Under the pieces are notes generated by a model. The model saw only the letters and a program-made list of their open reading frames with translations, was not told where the DNA came from and ran no database searches. This document shows, in pieces, positions 56,528-64,000 of a stretch of 64,000 nucleotides of DNA (positions are counted from its first letter, which is position 1; each line of letters opens with the position of its first letter). Source of the stretch: CAYRFQ01 sp964423615 (GTDB taxonomy: Bacteria; Planctomycetota; Planctomycetia; Gemmatales; Gemmataceae); contig CAYRFQ010000004.1 in assembly GCA_964423615.1 (NCBI GenBank), forward strand, positions 62,001 through 126,000, given 5' to 3'. The position numbers and the translations under genes are program-made.

Positions 56528-56576
56528 AATGATCTCACCATCACCTTTCCCTTTTCTACTCTTCAATCAGCTCCCC

Positions 56577-57617
56577 ATGATTCGCTTTGCCTGCAAGTGC
56601 GGCAAAAAGTTGTCTGCACCCGACGACATGGCCACACGTAGAAGCGTCTGTCCTGCGTGTGGCAAGTCCGTCCGCGTACCGATGGCGACGCCACGACTCA
56701 AAATCAACGCGAGTAAAACTCCACCACGGATCAACCAAGACCAACAAAATGCCTACATGCTAGTTCCGACGTGGCAAGAAGGGAATGCTCGCCCAGGGGA
56801 AAAGCCCAGCTACGCCGTGATGTCGCAAGACGAGATTGCAGCACACAAACTCCAAGCCGGTACTCGCAGGAAACGACGAAAAACTCAACGAGTCCGGAAC
56901 GATGCCTTCGAAAGCGGCTTCTTCTTTGCGATTCATGCCCTTCGGACAATCTTCGTTTTCTCCGTCGGTCTAACCCTGGCCAGTTGGCTCGTCTTGAGCG
57001 TAGCCGTCAGGCCTGGATTCGGATCCAAGCTCTTGGAGTGGGTCTTGGTCTTGCAAGTAACGATTGGAATTGTCAGCTACGTCTTTGCATCGTGGTGCAG
57101 TGTCCTCACCTCCATCGTTGTCGGAGAAGATGTCGTCCTCTCGCCATTTGGATGTGTTTCGGATCACATTCTCAAGAGTTGGTGTCGCTGCCTCGTGTGT
57201 TTCTTGGCTGGGCCGGGACCGCTCTTGGCGATAGCCCTTTGGTATTGGTACACCGGTGGAGATTTCCACCTCGTCGACTGGATCATCCTGGCGGAAATCG
57301 TCGTGGCAGCCATCACGTTTTGGTTTCTAGCGATCGTCGCCGTGACCGCCGACAACTCAATGGCCAGCGTGACTCCATCGAGCATCGGACGTCTACTCGG
57401 ACGTCTGGGGCCTTGGACGTCCGGTTTTCTTGTCGGTTTTGTTGTACTGGGAGTCATCATCCAATCGATGTGGGGGCGATACGTTCTTGGCCAAATCTTC
57501 GAATCGCTATGGGGGTGGTTCCTGTTGGGATGTTGGTTTGCTGTTGCACAGCTTTGGATCGTTGCCGCGTTTCGGTGGATCGGCGGAGCGTGCTTCCGAT
57601 TGCCACGGAAGCAATGA
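56577..57617 (+). CDS. Zinc-ribbon protein with about six membrane segments
   Basis: A 346-residue protein from the ATG at 56577 (MIRFACKCGKKLSAPDD); the ATG at 56529 is less likely since the family motif begins at this Met. A short zinc ribbon (CKCGKKL...CPACGKSV) is followed by a basic linker and hydrophobic segments such as TIFVFSVGLTLASWLVLSVAV, WVLVLQVTIGIVSYVFASW, AGPGPLLAIALWYWY, WIILAEIVVAAITFWFLAIV, GFLVGFVVLGVIIQS and WFLLGCWFAVAQLWIVAAF. This ribbon-plus-membrane layout is common in planctomycetes and its function is unknown. No strong ribosome site is visible. Confidence 0.8.
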   Translation: MIRFACKCGKKLSAPDDMATRRSVCPACGKSVRVPMATPRLKINASKTPPRINQDQQNAYMLVPTWQEGNARPGEKPSYAVMSQDEIAAHKLQAGTRRKRRKTQRVRNDAFESGFFFAIHALRTIFVFSVGLTLASWLVLSVAVRPGFGSKLLEWVLVLQVTIGIVSYVFASWCSVLTSIVVGEDVVLSPFGCVSDHILKSWCRCLVCFLAGPGPLLAIALWYWYTGGDFHLVDWIILAEIVVAAITFWFLAIVAVTADNSMASVTPSSIGRLLGRLGPWTSGFLVGFVVLGVIIQSMWGRYVLGQIFESLWGWFLLGCWFAVAQLWIVAAFRWIGGACFRLPRKQ

Positions 57618-57752
57618 AAAAAAAGTCTCAGTCATGCACCATGGGAGGTAAGTTGACCCATCCTGATCCCGTTTTTGCCAAGCCTACGGGTACGTAGGTG
57701 AGGCCCTCGTCAGTAATCGAGACAGACCAATTGGTGGCTTGTCGCAGCATTC

Positions 57753-58055
57753 CTACCTGAACGATTCTTTGCCCAACCTTCCTCCCAAACTCCTTGAGAG
57801 CGTAACCACCATCGATGACGAGGGAGGCGTGGCGAGCTTCCGAACTCCGAACGTCAGGCGGTACAAAACACGCACTGGCTTTGTCACCAAGTTAGCGGAA
57901 CTGACTTCCTCGTCCCGTTGTGGTCGCGTGGAAGGACCGGCTTCCGCTGGAACTGGAAACGTCCCCTGACAGCTGGGACACCTAACTCGTTGACCTACCG
58001 CAACGTTGTTCAACTTCAAGATCTTGTAACAGTGAGGACATTGACACTTGAGCAT
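57753..58055 (-). CDS. Small zinc-ribbon protein
   Basis: About 100 residues from the ATG at 58055 (MLKCQCPHCYKILKLNNVAV), with GTGGAAAG upstream. Two CxxC pairs (CPHC and CPSC) with VGQRVRCPSCQGTF between them form an MJ0042-like ribbon. The C-terminal half (VRVLYRLTFGVRKLATPPS) has no recognisable domain. It is convergent with the preceding zinc-ribbon membrane protein. Coding is likely but the C-terminus is less certain than the ribbon. Confidence 0.6.
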   Translation of the reverse strand: MLKCQCPHCYKILKLNNVAVGQRVRCPSCQGTFPVPAEAGPSTRPQRDEEVSSANLVTKPVRVLYRLTFGVRKLATPPSSSMVVTLSRSLGGRLGKESFR

Positions 58056-58204
58056 GGTTCTTTCCACTTTCGTTTCGAGAGTGCCAGGCAAACCAAGAGC
58101 AATGGTGATTGGAACAGTGAATCGATTTGAATGGGATCCCTTCACGTCCCAAAGTCATGGAAGACTGTAACGATCGTCAGAAGGATCGCTTTTCCCAAAG
58201 TGTC

Positions 58205-59776
58205 TCACACGTTTGTACTCTGTTCCATCTCTTCAAAGAGGTGATGAAGGGCCACGCGAGTGATGTGAACAACGTCGGGATTATCTGAGTCCAAGAGTCG
58301 GTCGAGTTCCGGCCACAACAAAGTGATCCCTTCGGTCGCAATGACGTGGATCGCCTCGCAAACGCGCTCGACGTTTTCTCCCGTCAGTTTCTGTCGAAAC
58401 CATTGCAACGCGTGGCGTTCACCCAGACGAGCGAGAGCAGCATTCGCCGCCCGACGAACGAACGGATGACCCTCAGAACGAGCACCCCGCAAACATTCCA
58501 CTACTTCTTTGTGTTTGACCGGTTCCCACCACCCCAAACTTCCGAGAGCGGCGACCTTATGAAGTGGATTGCGGCTCGCCAGAGCCTCCCGAAGAAGCTC
58601 CTCGGTTTCAATTCCGGGATGACCACGGAAGCACCGCAGGATCGCCGTGTAAGGAAGAGATGCCAGATTCTTTGACGAAGTCGAGAGGCGGAACAACCCA
58701 AGCCAGTGGCGCTTGGATTCATGGACCGCACTTCGAACCCATTCGCAAAGCCACACTTTCGTCTTGGGGTTACGGGACCACCGAAGAGTCTCGACGGCCA
58801 ACTCCGGGTGAGGAAAATCCTGCTCTCCAAGAACATACAGCAAATCGGGAGCAGTCTCCGCCCGAATATCCTGCAACGCCAACAAAGCATCTCGGACTTC
58901 ATCTTCGGTGCCCGTCTGGACTATCTCCAGCAATGGCTCCGGTGCCTTTTGGAGGTACTCATGCAAGGCCGGTTCCAGGACGCTCAGTCGCGAGAGTTGC
59001 CACTCCAACGATTCCACTTCTCCCCGTTCGTCAATGATCCCGTGAGACAGATTCGATCCTCGCCGAAGAACACGCAAGGATTCCGCCAACACCCGCACCA
59101 CAAGCGGCGACATCTCCGTCGGGCGATGGTCCCAAAGTTGTTCGACCGTTTCCCCGAGGCGTGCCTCGGCAATCAAGACCGCCGGATATCCACGACGCAC
59201 ACCTTCGAGTGCCTTATGCAACACACGCAAAGCCGCATCACCTAGCGGTGTTTCGGTCGCCTTGACGTACCCGGAGAATCCAAGAAAGCTCACCATCTCC
59301 ACAGCGAACAGATGACTCAAGGGAATGTCGTCGGTCACTTGGGCATGACGTAAAAGATGAGGAAGGCTTTCGTCGCGATTGAGAGTACGCAAGCTCTGCG
59401 CCAGGTCGATCCAATACCACGCCTGTTCGAGTTCATCGTCGCTGAGTTTCCGCTGGACTTGTCGTTCGAGTATTCGACCGGCGTCCTCCGTCCCGATCTC
59501 GGCCAAGGCTCGCACCTGTACGACATATTGAATTCCAGGACGAAGGCTCGCCTCAACTGCGGCGACCTCTCCCCGTTCCAGCAAATCCCGAAATCGGCGT
59601 TTGGTCGACTCCAATAGCGAATGATTCAGCTGCCCGCCTTGCAGAAGTTCTTCGTGTTGGCGAGAAACCATCGATAGTTGAGCACTGAATTGCCGTCTGC
59701 GGTGGTAGGCGACGACAAGGAACAACGCAGACAACAAGGTCAACAAGAATAGCGTGGGTAACAACACACCAACCAT
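58205..59776 (-). CDS. Membrane-anchored HEAT-repeat-like protein
   Basis: About 523 residues from the ATG at 59776 (MVGVLLPTLFLLTLLSALFLV); the earlier TTG at 59815 has no ribosome site. One N-terminal membrane segment is followed by a basic stretch (HRRRQF) and then helical pairs through to the end. The C-terminal third shows clear HEAT/PBS-like units: LREALASRNPLHKVAALGSL, LRGARSEGHPFVRRAANAAL and LDRLLDSDNPDVVHITRVAL. It is probably a cytoplasmic scaffold tethered to the membrane. No enzyme motif is visible. Confidence 0.8.
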   Translation of the reverse strand: MVGVLLPTLFLLTLLSALFLVVAYHRRRQFSAQLSMVSRQHEELLQGGQLNHSLLESTKRRFRDLLERGEVAAVEASLRPGIQYVVQVRALAEIGTEDAGRILERQVQRKLSDDELEQAWYWIDLAQSLRTLNRDESLPHLLRHAQVTDDIPLSHLFAVEMVSFLGFSGYVKATETPLGDAALRVLHKALEGVRRGYPAVLIAEARLGETVEQLWDHRPTEMSPLVVRVLAESLRVLRRGSNLSHGIIDERGEVESLEWQLSRLSVLEPALHEYLQKAPEPLLEIVQTGTEDEVRDALLALQDIRAETAPDLLYVLGEQDFPHPELAVETLRWSRNPKTKVWLCEWVRSAVHESKRHWLGLFRLSTSSKNLASLPYTAILRCFRGHPGIETEELLREALASRNPLHKVAALGSLGWWEPVKHKEVVECLRGARSEGHPFVRRAANAALARLGERHALQWFRQKLTGENVERVCEAIHVIATEGITLLWPELDRLLDSDNPDVVHITRVALHHLFEEMEQSTNV

Positions 59777-59952
59777 GGGTCGATCCACCAAGGAAGAGCC
59801 AGCACGTTGCGTCAAGAAAGAAGAGGCGAGGGGACAGCGTGTTCAGTGAAAAAACGGAGAAACAAGAGATTCAGAGAGAAAGACATAGCTTTCCAACCCT
59901 TGTCCTGACGCTTGTCTCTGACCTAAACCGCGTCCCATTGGAATCCGGCGGT

Positions 59953-61209
59953 TCAGTGTCGAATATGACCATCTCCATACACCAAATATTTATAACTGCA
60001 CAATTCTACCAAACCGCACGGCCCACGGGCATGAAATTTATCTGTGCTTATGCCAATTTCTGCTCCGAGGCCCAGTTCGAAACCGTCGTTAAACCTTGTG
60101 CTGGCGTTCACCATGACGGCTGCCGAATCGACTCGTTGAGTAAATTCGCGAGCCGTATTCCAGTCATTGGTGATGATGGCGTCGGTATGTCCCGATCCAT
60201 AAGTAGCGATGTGGCCAACGGCTTCGTCGAGGGAAGAAACGACTTTGACGGAAAGAATCAGGTCAAGAAATTCCGCCCGAAAATCTTCTTCGTTGGCCGC
60301 TTCCATCTCTCCTAAGAAAGATCGCGCCGTCGCGCACCCTTTCAGACGCACTCCGGCAGCTTGGAGTTCCTTCGCGCAACCAGGCAAGAAATCTTTGGCA
60401 ACAGCGGAATGAACCAGCAAACTTTCGGCAGCGTTGCAAACACCTGGTCGTTGACACTTGGCGTTGAGGACAATGCTTTTTGCGATCTCCAAATCGGCGG
60501 CCTCATCGACATAGACATGGCAGTTGCCGTGATAATGCTTGAGCACCGGCATGGTAGCTTCCGCCGCGACTCGCCGTATGAGTCCCTCCCCACCGCGGGG
60601 AATGACCAGGTCGATCTTCGCGTCGAGTTTCAACAACTCGCCGACGACTTCGCGGGCCGGTGTGTTCACCAACTGCACGGCGTCGGCAGGAAGGCCGTCT
60701 TGCGTGAGACATTCCTGGAGAATGGCATGAAGGGCCAAGTTCGAGTTCAGAGCTTCCTTCCCGCCTCGCAAAATCACTGCGTTGCCACTTTTCACGCAAA
60801 GCCCGCCAGCGTCGATCGTCACGTTCGGTCGAGATTCGTAGATGAAAAAAATAACACCAAGCGGGACACTGACTTTCTGGACCTCCAGACCATTCGGTCG
60901 TATGCTGCTCTCAAGAACACGGCCAACCGGGTCGGGCAACTGAGCAATTTCCCTGAGACCATTGGCCGCCGCCGTGATCCGGGTTGGAGTGAGACGAAGC
61001 CGATCAACCTGGGCCGGTGTCAGTTCAAACTGTGGAGCAAGTTCAATGTCCGTGGCGTTGGCTTCTGCGATCCGTGTTTGTTGACCCTCGAGCGCGTCGG
61101 CAGCACGCCTGAGCCACGAATTTTTTTGACCCCCAAGAAGAGAAGTCATGATCCGCGAGGCTTTTTTCGCTCGATCGGCCAGATCGTGAGAGTAGGCTTG
61201 TGTGTCCAT
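59953..61209 (-). CDS. proA: Glutamate-5-semialdehyde dehydrogenase (gamma-glutamyl phosphate reductase)
   Basis: A 418-residue enzyme of proline synthesis that reduces gamma-glutamyl phosphate with NADPH. Family motifs: PLGVIFFIYESRPNVTIDAG, GNAVILRGGKEALNSN, DLVIPRGGEGLIR, the catalytic Cys in CQRPGVCNAAESLLVH, and FHARGPCGLVELCSYKY at the end. Length is normal. No good ribosome site is visible before the ATG. The MITE-like element ends only 28 bases upstream, so the promoter or leader may be supplied by it. proB is not adjacent. Confidence 0.96.
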   Translation of the reverse strand: MDTQAYSHDLADRAKKASRIMTSLLGGQKNSWLRRAADALEGQQTRIAEANATDIELAPQFELTPAQVDRLRLTPTRITAAANGLREIAQLPDPVGRVLESSIRPNGLEVQKVSVPLGVIFFIYESRPNVTIDAGGLCVKSGNAVILRGGKEALNSNLALHAILQECLTQDGLPADAVQLVNTPAREVVGELLKLDAKIDLVIPRGGEGLIRRVAAEATMPVLKHYHGNCHVYVDEAADLEIAKSIVLNAKCQRPGVCNAAESLLVHSAVAKDFLPGCAKELQAAGVRLKGCATARSFLGEMEAANEEDFRAEFLDLILSVKVVSSLDEAVGHIATYGSGHTDAIITNDWNTAREFTQRVDSAAVMVNASTRFNDGFELGLGAEIGISTDKFHARGPCGLVELCSYKYLVYGDGHIRH

Positions 61210-61237
61210 GATAAAAAAATCTAAGAGAACCGAGATT

Positions 61238-61560
61238 AGAGCGTTTCACGCTTGAATTGAGTACACGCTTTTCGTTTTCAAAGTCCTTCTCACCACGGCA
61301 GTCGGCTAAACAAGTGTCGTGTTTTCGATTTTCAGCCCCGAAGGGGCGAAAGATCCTAGCCGTGGGTGGGAACCCACGGAACTCAAAGAACCAACATAAA
61401 ACACGAAACTCATTGATCTGACCGCGCGAGGGGAAAAGGCCCCAAACCCCAGCGAAGCGGGAATCATAGCGAGCGAAGCGGAAAACGCAGCGGTGAAGGG
61501 TTCTGGGCCTGAGGCGTTTGGGAACTGCGAACTGTACCCAACGCAAGCGTGAACCGCTCT
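61238..61560. mobile_element. MITE-like element with terminal inverted repeats, copy upstream of proA
   Basis: 323 bases bounded by inverted ends of about 29 bases: AGAGCGTTTCACGCTTG at the left and CGCAAGCGTGAACCGCTCT at the right. The interior matches 54653-55008 and, in its left half, 37724-37920. It encodes no transposase; short minus-strand frames in it are probably not genes. It is the best preserved copy in the window. Confidence 0.9.
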
Positions 61561-61589
61561 GTTCCCCAGAGAACAGCAAAACATGCCTA

Positions 61590-61655
61590 CAAGCTTGTTT
61601 TTCGCCGAAGACTAAGCTCAACATCGCCTGGGCAAACGGCCTTGGAAAAGAAAGA
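61590..61655. repeat. Dispersed GGCCGAAGGC-type repeat
   Basis: CTTGTTTTTCGCCGAAGAC..AGCTCAACAT.GCCTGGGCAAACGGCCTTGGAAAAG matches 46616-46680. It lies between the MITE-like element and the end of folP. Confidence 0.55.
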
Positions 61656-61715
61656 CAAAACACTCTTTCTTTTTTCGTTCGCCTCTTCGCCTTAGATTTA
61701 TTCGATCTCCAAGGC

Positions 61716-62630
61716 TCAAGACCTCTTTCTGCTGTTCCCTGTTCCCTCTTCCCTCTTCCCTAATTGCTGCCACATCCGAACGACATCGGATGTCTCGGGC
61801 ACGTCGTGAACGCGAAGAATGTCCACGGAATTCCGAGACATCGCAAAGCAAGCGACGGCCAACGAACCAGCCAACCGTTCGTGCGTTTCCCGGCCAAGAA
61901 CTTTGTCGATAAAGCTCTTTCGAGAAACTCCCAGCAAGATCGGCAATCCAAGTTCGCGAAACTCCGACAGGTGTCGCACGAGATCTAAATTATGCCCGAG
62001 TTTTTTCCCGAACCCAATACCGGGATCGACAACAATCTTGGCTTTCGAAACGCCACTCGACTCAAGTGCCTGAACTCGTTCGGCGAGGAAGTCCCGGACA
62101 TCGCGAACCACCTCCTCGTACTGAGGGTCCTGTTGCATCGTGCGGGGACTTCCGAGCATGTGCATCACAACCAGGCCGGCGTTCGTCTTCGCGGCAACTT
62201 CAACCATGTCCGGATCACCTCGAAATCCTGCGACGTCGTTGATGATCTCGGCACCAAGGGCAACACAAGTCCGCGCAACATCGGCTTTCGACGTGTCTAC
62301 GGAAATGGGAACATCGATTTCTTTGGCTAGTGATTCGACGACCGGCGCGACGCGGTCAATTTCTTCTTGTGAGGAAACAGGCTGCGAACCTGGGCGGGTC
62401 GATTCTCCGCCGATGTCGAGAATGTCTGCCCCGTTGCGGGCAAGTTCTCGACCGTGAGCAACGGCTTTCTCGGTCGTGTCGAATTGGCCCCCGTCGGAAA
62501 AACTATCGGGGGTAACGTTGACGATCCCCATGATCAGTGGCCGTCTGTCAAAGACGAGGGATCGATTGGCGAGTTGCCAGGTTTTAGGAAGGTTTTCAGT
62601 CAAGAGTCGAAAGTCAAAAACGAGATCCAA
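61716..62630 (-). CDS. folP: Dihydropteroate synthase
   Basis: A 304-residue enzyme joining p-aminobenzoate to dihydropterin pyrophosphate in folate synthesis. Motifs: PLIMGIVNVTPDSFSDGGQF, DILDIGGESTRPGS, ISVDTSKADVA, EIINDVAGF, VVMHMLGSPRTMQ, DPGIGFGKKLGHN and GVSRKSFI. No ATG lies before the core except the one inside MGIVNVTPD, so a TTG start at 62630 or 62603 is needed to include the first strand. The N-terminal codons run through a GACTTTCGACT-type repeat. The last residues (KREEGTGNSRKRS) are translated from TGTTCCC heptamers. Both protein ends therefore appear shaped by repeats. Confidence 0.93.
   Translation of the reverse strand: MDLVFDFRLLTENLPKTWQLANRSLVFDRRPLIMGIVNVTPDSFSDGGQFDTTEKAVAHGRELARNGADILDIGGESTRPGSQPVSSQEEIDRVAPVVESLAKEIDVPISVDTSKADVARTCVALGAEIINDVAGFRGDPDMVEVAAKTNAGLVVMHMLGSPRTMQQDPQYEEVVRDVRDFLAERVQALESSGVSKAKIVVDPGIGFGKKLGHNLDLVRHLSEFRELGLPILLGVSRKSFIDKVLGRETHERLAGSLAVACFAMSRNSVDILRVHDVPETSDVVRMWQQLGKREEGTGNSRKRS
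61733..61760. repeat. Heptamer tandem repeat at the 3' end of folP
   Basis: Four 7-base units: TGTTCCC twice, then TCTTCCC twice, inside the last codons of folP. Confidence 0.88.
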
Positions 62631-62697
62631 GCGATAGAAGTCGAGGGTAAAGCTGTCTGGCTCTTGTCTCTCTCGACTCCTGTCTCTTGTCTTATTT
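62598..62697. repeat. GAGTCGA/GACAAGAG-type repeats upstream of folP
   Basis: CAGTCAAGAGTCGAAAGTC at the left is mirrored by GACTCCTGTCTCTTGTC and CTCTTGTCTCTCTCGACTCC at the right of a region of about 100 bases spanning the folP start. Degenerate heptamers in inverted arrangement, resembling the repeat at 13078-13176. Confidence 0.55.
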
Positions 62698-62700
62698 AGT

Positions 62701-63366
62701 TTACCAGGTTTTCTCCATCATACTGCGAATCTGAACCGCCATCTTCCTCGCCAACTCCGTTTGTGAACTCGTAAACGACTGACCGAGTTCCGGCACAAAC
62801 GTCGAAAGCGACTGAACCAGGACACTGGGAGGTTTCTTTTCGGTCCCAGGGCCACCGGGCGGAAGTTGATCCGTTGGGTTGCCCAGAGGGTCTCGAACGA
62901 CTTCGCCCAGAGCTTTGGGCCGCAAATCCCGCCATTCGACTTGAACACCCAAAGTCAGTTGGGCCTCGCGGGTCTCGCCAAGTTGGTTGACGTTCGTAAC
63001 GGCCTTGTTGACCGAAATGATTTTTCCAATCAGTTCGGTATCGGCGGCAGCGTGGGCCGGAACAACCCGGAATGGCGTCTTACTCTCGATCTCACGAACG
63101 AGGGCCTTGTGCAGGTCGAACTCGAGCCCTTGGCGTGTGGTTTCGTTCCCAAAAATGGGGATTCGAACGGTCTGGATCGTCTCGTCATAGACGGGCCGAG
63201 TCGTGTAGTTGAACAGCGTGAAGTGACCATCCGTTTCGCAGGCAGCAAAGATGATCGGGGTAAGGGCAAACACGGCGTACCACACTCGGAACCAACAGGA
63301 ACCTTTCAAGGGTTTCTTGGGTTCCAGCGTCGTCGGGTTTTCGATCAAGGTTGAGCACACCAGCAT
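62701..63366 (-). CDS. LptE-like outer-membrane assembly lipoprotein
   Basis: A 221-residue protein from the ATG at 63366, with AAAGGG six bases upstream. A hydrophobic segment ends FAAC, a plausible lipobox, although about 40 residues precede it. The mature part (ETIQTVRIPIFGNETTRQGLEF, then LHKALVREIESKTPFRVV and ELIGKIISVNKAV) has the LptE pattern of a short strand, a long amphipathic helix and a beta-sheet. LptE plugs the LptD lipopolysaccharide translocon. It lies 71 bases upstream of folP on the same strand, next to the BamD-like gene, so an envelope role fits. Confidence 0.8.
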   Translation of the reverse strand: MLVCSTLIENPTTLEPKKPLKGSCWFRVWYAVFALTPIIFAACETDGHFTLFNYTTRPVYDETIQTVRIPIFGNETTRQGLEFDLHKALVREIESKTPFRVVPAHAAADTELIGKIISVNKAVTNVNQLGETREAQLTLGVQVEWRDLRPKALGEVVRDPLGNPTDQLPPGGPGTEKKPPSVLVQSLSTFVPELGQSFTSSQTELARKMAVQIRSMMEKTW

Positions 63367-63530
63367 TGGGTTACCCTTTGCCACAGAATAGACGCAAGAG
63401 AGCGACGAAAGATTCTATGCTTATCGCATCATTATAGTGAACCTTACCGCCGGAGAACATCCCTGATAAGGGACGAAAGGAGACAGGTTTTCGGCCTTCC
63501 TCCCCTTTCCAAACCGTCACCCTGCCACGA

Positions 63531-64000
63531 TCATCGATACGAGTATCCGGGCTCTTGCTCTGGCACGGTCCTGGGCATTGGAGCCTGTTCGACCTCGGCA
63601 TTCCGTCGCGAACGACGCAACCAGTCAGGGATTCGGAACCCTCCAGTGTCGTTCGTTGACGAACGAGACGGATATTCGTTTGACTCCAGGTTTGGCGACG
63701 ACCCTGTCCGGGGGACTGGCTGTCCGGAGCCAAAACGACCAGAACTTTTGTTGGAACTTCTGAAAATGTTGATGCTGTCGTACCAATTGCCCTCACTCCC
63801 CGTCTCACGTTCTTGATCGACCTTATCGCGAATTTGATTCATACGGTTGGTGGCGATGTCAGCGTGTTTGGTGTTGGGATATCGACGGCGTACGATCTCG
63901 TAGTAGAACAAGGCCGAAGCTGGGTGGCCAGTCCGCAGATAAAAGTCTGCGACTTGCAAGTCCGAGTCGGCTTGCTGCATGTTGATCGCGATGAGTTCGT
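63531..64000 (-). CDS. BamD-like TPR lipoprotein, 3' part (runs off the window)
   Basis: About 156 residues are visible and the frame stays open through the right edge, so the 5' part is missing. The segment DLQVADFYLRTGHPASALFYYEIVRRRYPNTKHADIATNRMNQI is a typical TPR unit of BamD/YfiO-type outer-membrane assembly lipoproteins. The C-terminus is a Ser/Arg/Pro-rich disordered tail. It sits 165 bases upstream of the LptE-like gene on the same strand. Confidence 0.8.
   Translation of the reverse strand, partial: ELIAINMQQADSDLQVADFYLRTGHPASALFYYEIVRRRYPNTKHADIATNRMNQIRDKVDQERETGSEGNWYDSINIFRSSNKSSGRFGSGQPVPRTGSSPNLESNEYPSRSSTNDTGGFRIPDWLRRSRRNAEVEQAPMPRTVPEQEPGYSYR

Noticed and set aside
60361..61224. 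287-codon plus-strand frame opposite proA
   Set aside because: Antisense to ProA, which has its catalytic Cys and family ends.

Overview
The window looks like a stretch of a planctomycete chromosome with a Gemmata/Pirellula-type gene repertoire. The evidence is a DUF1559 prepilin-like protein followed by a transthyretin-like lipoprotein, several short proteins with paired CxxC zinc ribbons, an oversized secretin in a type II secretion (T2SS)/type IV pilus-like cluster, a CsrA, system II cytochrome c maturation proteins with very large soluble extensions, and many dispersed intergenic repeats. There is no rRNA or tRNA gene, so no species is proposed.

Layout. 0-3.5 kb: a beta-propeller lipoprotein, csrA and a small lipoprotein, all on the minus strand. 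3.4-17.8 kb: a minus-strand secretion cluster reading gspG-H-I-J-K-L(PilM/PilN-like)-M-D plus the overlapping lipoprotein; gspC, gspE and gspF are absent here. 18.6-24.4 kb: plus-strand ResB/Ccs1 and CcsA cytochrome c assembly genes. 25.6-27.6 kb: a doubtful hypothetical gene and an ECF sigma factor with a clear terminator. 28-31 kb: bifunctional proline utilisation enzyme PutA. 31-44 kb: an accessory region flanked by two copies of a roughly 220-250 bp repeat. It holds two unrecognised all-helical proteins (1242 and 319 aa), a decayed gene beside a truncated mobile-element copy, a carbon-nitrogen hydrolase, a transposase-like remnant and a large VWA/membrane/FHA-like/zinc-ribbon protein. 44.9-47.6 kb: DUF1559 protein, lipoprotein and a PhnD-like binding protein. 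48-52.3 kb: hisF, then the PilT-like and PilB/GspE-like ATPases, which may energise the secretion system encoded at 3-18 kb. 52.4-59.8 kb: TraB/GumN, DinB, cyclic-nucleotide-binding, di-haem cytochrome, zinc-ribbon and HEAT-like proteins. 60-64 kb: proA, folP, an LptE-like lipoprotein and the end of a BamD-like TPR protein.

The most unusual content is (i) a secretin of about 2129 residues with about 13 N1-like modules where about 3 is usual; (ii) a MITE-like family with about 29-bp terminal inverted repeats in four copies, one ending 28 bp upstream of proA; (iii) heptameric tandem repeats of the GGGAACA type, some translated into the ends of secretion and folate proteins; (iv) the unassigned helical protein pair in the repeat-flanked region. 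Functions are assigned from motifs and remembered family features only; no database search was run.
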